DNA of 64,000 nt from Colius striatus (lineage: Eukaryota > Chordata > Aves > Coliiformes > Coliidae). Below, piece by piece: positions 60,201 to 64,000 of the stretch. Under the pieces are notes generated by a model. That model was not told the origin of the DNA, did no database searches, and was given only the letters and a program-made list of their open reading frames with translations. The translations under genes were made by a program, and so were the position numbers. Within the stretch, counting starts at the first letter, position 1, and the number at the start of each line of letters is the position of its first letter. The stretch spans positions 93,893,971 to 93,957,970 of the forward strand of contig NC_084761.1 of NCBI RefSeq assembly GCF_028858725.1, given 5' to 3'.

Positions 60201-60942
60201 CCCACGGCAGAGATTTACACTCTTTCCTCCTCGTTTTTCACGGCAGACAACATTTGCTCTCATTTGTGCGGCCGCCACCTCGCCATCCTGACCCCAAGGG
60301 CCCGCAGCAACCCGCTGCAACTCATCGGCGAGAACCATTTCCCGCTGACCCGGCTGACCAAGGCCTTCCCTCCACGCAGCCTGCTGGGGCTGGAAACGCC
60401 GCCGAGGGCTTTAACGTCACCACCCCCGAGTTTTCCCCCCTGCCTTCCTCCATTTAACCGCTCCGGCGCCTCGGTCCTTGGTCGGGGAAACCAGCTCGCC
60501 GCCCAGGTTGGCCCTGCGAAGGCGGCGGCCCACGGGCGTGGGACGCAGCGCGCGGGTCTCCGTCCCAAGGGCGGCGGGAGCCCACGCGGGGCTCGGCGGC
60601 GATCGTCGCCCCTCACGCGGGGGTGGCGGGGACCGGCCTCCCTTCGCCACACGCGGGTCGCCGGGGGCCTCCCTCCTTCCCTGCCCACGCGTGGGTGACG
60701 GGAGAGCCCCGCGTACCTGACTTCTCCACCAGCTCCCGCACATCCTTCTTCTCGGGCAGCCCCGAGTGCCCCAGCCCCCGGCACTCCAGGATGGTCCGCA
60801 GTTTCCTGAAGCTCAGAGCCACGGGGTCCACCAGCTGCGTGGCGAGGAAACCGCTCTCGTACCACGCCACGGCCTCGAACACCCTGGCCAGGACGAAGAG
60901 CGCCAGGAAGTAAAGCAGCAAACAGCACAGCTTCACCCACAT
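43632..60942 (-). CDS. RNF103: RNF103 (KF-1), ER membrane RING-H2 E3 ubiquitin ligase, complete, 4 coding exons
   Basis: Multi-pass ER membrane E3 ligase that acts in ER-associated degradation. Exons 60717-60942, 58343-58482, 47057-47172 and 43632-45207 join in frame to 685 aa, the same as human. Seen: an N-terminal hydrophobic segment ([18 protein letters not shown]); a lumenal-type region; hydrophobic spans at about residues 325-344, 352-379 and possibly 412-431; an acidic Ser/Asp/Glu stretch ([12 protein letters not shown]); and a RING-H2 finger at residues 621-662 with C621, C624, C639, H641, H644, C647, C659 and C662 all present. The ATG is in a CpG island and the N-terminal MWVKL matches the family start. 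The function is family knowledge; nothing in the copy looks broken. Confidence 0.97.
45208..47056 (-). other. RNF103: RNF103 intron 3, no mobile element recognised
   Basis: 1.8 kb, AT-rich, with an (AT)n run at 46724-46745. The 128-aa minus ORF at 45676-46062 has no recognisable feature. Confidence 0.65.
46724..46745. repeat. (AT)n microsatellite
   Basis: About 22 bp of alternating AT with one interruption (ATAC). Confidence 0.9.
47057..47172 (-). CDS. RNF103: RNF103 exon 3
   Basis: 116 bp: [20 protein letters not shown] then [18 protein letters not shown] and a split Arg (AG|A). Enters in phase 0 after GGCAATAG; donor GTATAT. Confidence 0.96.
48180..48249 (+). mobile_element. CR1 LINE extreme 3' fragment
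   Basis: Only the last ~70 bp remain: GGTTGGACTCGATTATCTTA to TGATTCTGTGATTCTATGA. Confidence 0.8.
48930..49331 (+). mobile_element. CR1 LINE 3' fragment
   Basis: Begins in ORF2 (GGAGCTGGGGCTCTTTAGCT), runs through TATAAATACATAAAGGTGAG and ends AACATTCTGTGATTCTGTGA. Resembles the copies at 3722 and 19400. Confidence 0.92.
50570..50915 (+). mobile_element. CR1 LINE 3' fragment
   Basis: TTATAAATATCTAAAGGGTG to TACCATTCCATGATTCTACG; close to the copies at 17066 and 9264. Confidence 0.92.
52107..52352. repeat. ~246-bp direct duplication, left copy
   Basis: From CTACACCTAACCCAGTCAAG to ACCAACAACCATGAAAT. About 93% identical by eye to 52705-52950. It abuts the 3' end of the CR1 at 52353. Confidence 0.93.
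52353..52704 (-). mobile_element. CR1 LINE 3' fragment flanked by long direct repeats
   Basis: Reverse-oriented CR1: its 3' end (ATCATAGAATGGCAGGGGTT) is on the left, and the 5'-truncated end (TAAATATTAATGAGATCCTC) on the right. It fits exactly between the two halves of a 246-bp duplication. Confidence 0.92.
52705..52950. repeat. ~246-bp direct duplication, right copy
   Basis: From CTACACCTAACCCAGGCAAG to ACCAACAACCATAAAAT. It abuts the 5'-truncated end of the CR1. Confidence 0.93.
55912..56172 (-). mobile_element. CR1 LINE 3' fragment, sense to RNF103
   Basis: TCATAGACTGGTAGGGGTTG through GGTCTTGAGGACCTCCAAGG to ATTACCCCTTGTCCTGTTAC. Very similar to the CR1 at 52353-52704. Confidence 0.92.
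58343..58482 (-). CDS. RNF103: RNF103 exon 2
   Basis: 140 bp: [20 protein letters not shown] then [18 protein letters not shown] and GIWLVQ. It ends exactly on a codon boundary before GTATAG. It contains an internal ATG (Leu-Met-Glu-Gly) that could start a shorter product. Confidence 0.96.
58483..60716 (-). other. RNF103: RNF103 intron 1
   Basis: 2.2 kb. The end next to exon 1 is part of the CpG island. The 152-aa + ORF at 59631-60089 is a pyrimidine-rich translation without family resemblance. Confidence 0.65.
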
Positions 60943-61430
60943 CTTCCCGCCGGGGGCTGCCCGCCGAGGGGCCGCGGAGAGCCGAGCCGGAGGCCGGGCT
61001 GCCGCGGGGCGGGGCGGGGCGAAGAGGGGAAGGGAAAAAAGGGAAGGCGGGGGGGGGGGCTGTCAGCGCCACGGGGCCGCGGCCCCTCTGCCTCCCTCTC
61101 GCCGCTGTCCCCGCCCCGGCGGAGCCGCGGCCGCCGGCCTCATAACAAGTGACGTTGCAGCGGGGCCGGCGGCCGGCGCGGCGCGGGGCGGCGCGGGGCG
61201 GAGCGGGGGGCGCCCGGTGCTGTCCCGCCGGCCGCCGCCTCCTCCCCCCGTCCCTTCCCGCCGTGATTCAGCACCTCAGCGCGACCCCGCAGCCCCGCGC
61301 GGGGCTGTCAGCCGCGGCCCGGCTCCCGGCAGCGACTTGCGACTCGGTGGCTACAGAAAGAAAACCCAACCCAAAACATCGATATCTCGGATCTCGCTTA
61401 CCGGGGCGGGCAGAGCCCCCGAGCGACGCT
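60260..61430 (-). promoter_or_regulatory. RNF103: RNF103 CpG-island promoter
   Basis: About 1.2 kb very rich in CpG around the RNF103 start, with GC boxes (GGGGCGGGGCGGG near 61008), a long G run near 61050 and a CRE half site TGACGTTG at about 61151. A near-CRE TGACGTCG lies at about 61485. No TATA box near the ATG. Confidence 0.85.
60717..60942 (-). CDS. RNF103: RNF103 exon 1 (start codon)
   Basis: 226 bp. ATG at 60942-60940; encodes the N-terminal membrane segment, then [20 protein letters not shown] and [14 protein letters not shown], leaving one base before GTACGC. Confidence 0.96.
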
Positions 61431-61478
61431 TTACGGGACAAGAAAAATCCTTCCGCGGCCAGGATTCAGTTGAGACAC

Positions 61479-61484
61479 TTTATT
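61479..61484 (-). terminator. Polyadenylation signal AATAAA of the unrecognised minus-strand gene (candidate)
   Basis: TTTATT on + is AATAAA on the minus strand, 43 nt past the TAG at 61528-61530. A U-rich stretch (GGATTTTTCTTGT on the minus strand) follows about 30 nt later, as expected downstream of a cleavage site. Confidence 0.5.
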
Positions 61485-61527
61485 TGACGTCGTGTGGGGG
61501 GTGAGGGTGAGCCCCCATCCCGCTGAG

Positions 61528-61763
61528 CTAAATCCCTACAGTGGAACCCGGCTGCTGAAAGAGGGGTTCGGCAGCTTTGCCTCGGCACTCGGGCACCTGG
61601 GGCTGGTCGTGATAAACCCATGGTAAATGGGACTGACAAAGGCTTAAAACGGGTCTCTTTGTCCCATCTGGAGTGCAGCGCGGGTCCTGGTTTAAGTGGC
61701 TCCAGTAATAATCATCACTGGCTACATGAGAGGTGTTAGGCTCCAAAGAGATGACTTGGTCTG
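61528..61763 (-). CDS. Candidate terminal coding exon of an unrecognised gene (hypothetical protein)
   Basis: I do not recognise this protein. A strong acceptor (TATGTTTTTGTTGTAG) precedes 236 bp: two bases of a split codon, 77 codons and TAG. The peptide is of ordinary composition: DQVISLEPNTSHVASDDYYW, then SHLNQDPRCTPDGTKRPVLS, then LCQSHLPWVYHDQPQVPECR, and ends GSTVGI. A poly(A) signal lies 43 nt downstream. A possible first exon upstream, 61926-61896, starts with ATG (MKLCYFRAHL) and has a matching phase-1 GTGAGC donor, but it is too short to trust. The Tyr/Trp/Pro-rich style recalls small ciliary microtubule inner proteins; that is only an impression. Confidence 0.45.
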
Positions 61764-61769
61764 CTACAA

Positions 61770-64000
61770 CAAAAACATACTAAACCCAAGCTTCATCTTT
61801 TGACACCAAGGCTCTCTCCAGAGGAAACTCAACATTTCTTAGCTATGTTTAGTTATTTTTAGAATCCATAATTTGCATGAAAGTTGCCAGCTCACACAGA
61901 TGAGCACGAAAATAGCACAGCTTCATTTTAAAAACACTGGCAACCCCCCAGAGTGTACAGGCTGAAGTAATTGTCTACTATCGAGTTTCAAAAAGACACA
62001 CTATGTTGACCTGTGGAAGCTGATAGGGTTTATAAAGGTGAACCCCCCTCCCTGTTTCAGCCCACTCTGTCACACAGCCACTGTGGCCTCTCCAAAAAGG
62101 ATGATCATGTCACTTTTCTTCAGCAATGGGCTCATTTTGTTTCCTGAAAGTGAAGGAAGAGTGGAGGGGCTGCAGAAGTAGCTGCTCACAAACTAAGCCC
62201 TAGTGGGCTGGGAAATGCCATGCCTCTTGCTGGCAGCCGTGTAAAACCTTAATCTTCAGAACTTATGTGTGGTAAAAATCAGAGGTGGATAGCAAACCCT
62301 ATCTCAGCTGCAGCTGCTTGATTAAATGCAAAGGGATTTGAGCTGCTCAGTTGGGATTGTGGTGAGCCTTGAGTGGGAGATGCAGCTGGGACACGACATC
62401 GTGGAAACACAGCAGTGAAGGAGCTCTTGGGAGGCTGGGATGAAGTGCCACTGTCTCCTTCCAAGCCTGCACAGCGCAGTAAACTGCCCCTTCAGCTGAG
62501 CTGGAGCTCAACTCCCTCATGAGAAAGTGGCAAAGCAACTGTGAGACAAACCCTTTCCCCTCGGCAAAACCTGAGAGCAGCTTTGTTCTCGCCGCTGGCA
62601 GAGTCCAGGAACTCCCAGGAACACACACTATGAACATCAGCCAGAGGCCGGCTCTCCCTGAGCCCTGCAAAGACTGAAAACACAGCCCAGGAGCACAGGT
62701 CTTTTTCCAAAGCTTTGTGAAGTCTCATTTCTTTAGTCGGGCACACAAGAAGTCACCTGATTTCTTTACCTTTTCTTTCAGTGAGCAGCTCGAGGGAGGT
62801 GAAGGGTGTTGTGAGTAAGGAGATGGGAGTCAGTGTTTGAAGAGGAGGCGTGTATACTGAACTTTAGTTAGAAAATGTGTCACTGTTTTTGTTGCTGGTG
62901 GTGGTTTGTTTGTTTTTAAGGAGTACCACAGACCCCTCTCCACTCAGTCCTCGTGTTTCTCCCCTGCAAGTCATGTCGGGGGTGCCCTGGCTTCCTCTGG
63001 CAGGAAAGCACCTAGCAACAACTATGAGTCTACGCTCACAGCTGAACTATTTGCAACAGCAACTGCCAGGGAGGCTGTCACCGATATGTCATTTCCTAAT
63101 GCTCATGGTCTGAGTTAAATCAATTTTTAACATTCCCCAGTGGTAACTGGTGACGAGTCCCCTGCAGACATGAAGCTCATCATCTGCCAAAACTCAAAAG
63201 CCTGGAGTGGTTTCAAGAAAGTAAAAATGATATTTCCAACCTCCCAGAACAACTGAAAGCAAAGCAGCTACCGACACAGAAGCAGCCAGGCAACGGGATG
63301 GGACAGAGGCAGAGCTGCAAAAAGCAGAGATGGGGACAACCAAAAAGTGCAGGTGACAAGTTGACCAAAGGCATGTCGGGAAAAAAACAAACCTAAGCAG
63401 ATTTGTTTCTTCTCCCAGGCTCTCTGGTTCTCTCTTTCCTTCCTACCCTGACAGCTCTGATTTACTAAGCTGACCCTACCAGAAAGTGTTGTGTTTCCTA
63501 CATACTTTGGTTGTTTTCCAGCTGCAAGTCAGCACATCTTTGACTTGTCACCTGCAAACAATTTCTCAGCAAGTTTTGATTACCTGGAAAATCGAAATAT
63601 CTTAACAAGGAATTAAAATGAATTGGAGCTGAAGACAAAGATGACACATGATGACATTTTTAAAGAGCCCAGGGCTAACTCTACCTAATTAACAACATTA
63701 AACAGTCATCAGTCAGCCAGTCTTTTACTCACAGAGAAAATATTACAAATGTGAAGAGCATGAGGAATAAAGATTCCACCTTTAAACAAAAAAACCCAAA
63801 GCAGGGATCTGCTTTGAGACGATTTTGGCAGCAAAAATATTTTTACTCTGATTTATGAGAGAATGAGACCAAATGCTGAGAACTGGGCCAGCCATCTTTT
63901 CTTGTCAGCCAGCCAAATCTGAAGTCTCTGCTGCCCGTTGATAAATGGCAAGGATTCCCTCTCCTCCCCCATCCTCTCCTATGAGCAGTTGCTGACTGTG
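61770..64000. other. Region upstream of RNF103, nothing firm
   Basis: No CR1, LTR or RNA gene recognised. ORFs at 62279-62746 (-) and 62877-63118 (+) overlap in several frames and show no family resemblance. Further exons of the candidate gene at 61528 may lie here or beyond the window. Confidence 0.55.

Noticed and set aside
60260-61072. 270-aa minus-strand ORF over the RNF103 start region
   Set aside because: Wrong frame over RNF103 exon 1 and its CpG island; Arg/Pro/Gly/Ala-rich by composition. The real frame is 60717-60942.

Overview
The window is vertebrate nuclear DNA, almost certainly from a bird. It has split genes with GT-AG introns and CpG-island promoters. It also carries about 17 5'-truncated CR1 LINE copies, many ending in the octamer-like tail ATTCTGTG that is typical of avian CR1, and a solo LTR of endogenous-retrovirus (ERVL-like) type. 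The species cannot be read from the sequence. CR1 density is high for a bird.

Layout. (1) 1-22.6 kb, + strand: the C-terminal ~1,148 codons (21 exons) of KDM3A (JMJD1A), an H3K9me1/me2 demethylase. The N-terminal exons lie left of the window. (2) 22.6-25.2 kb: a convergent intergenic gap. (3) 25.2-39.5 kb, - strand: complete CHMP3 (VPS24, an ESCRT-III subunit; 6 coding exons, 220 aa), with a CpG-island promoter at 38.9-39.5 kb. (4) 39.5-43.1 kb: intergenic. (5) 43.1-61.3 kb, - strand: complete RNF103 (KF-1, an ER membrane RING-H2 E3 ligase; 4 coding exons, 685 aa), with its CpG-island promoter at 60.3-61.4 kb. (6) 61.45-61.77 kb, - strand: an apparent terminal exon and poly(A) signal of a gene I do not recognise. 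(7) The rest, to 64 kb, shows nothing else I can support. The order KDM3A(+), CHMP3(-), RNF103(-) is the known amniote synteny (human 2p11.2).

The three known genes do not form one pathway: chromatin demethylation, membrane scission on endosomes, and ER ubiquitination. RNF103 and CHMP3 are same-strand neighbours, and their exon phases permit the readthrough fusion known in human.

Points of most interest: a 20-bp minisatellite of GC-box/NRF1-like units in the CHMP3 promoter; a GC-AG intron in KDM3A, right after the catalytic histidine codon, filled by a G-rich 29/58-bp minisatellite; a ~246-bp direct duplication that exactly flanks a CR1 insertion; and the unrecognised terminal exon upstream of RNF103. 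All exon coordinates were read by eye from splice sites and reading-frame continuity. Protein identities rest on recalled family sequences, not on a database search.
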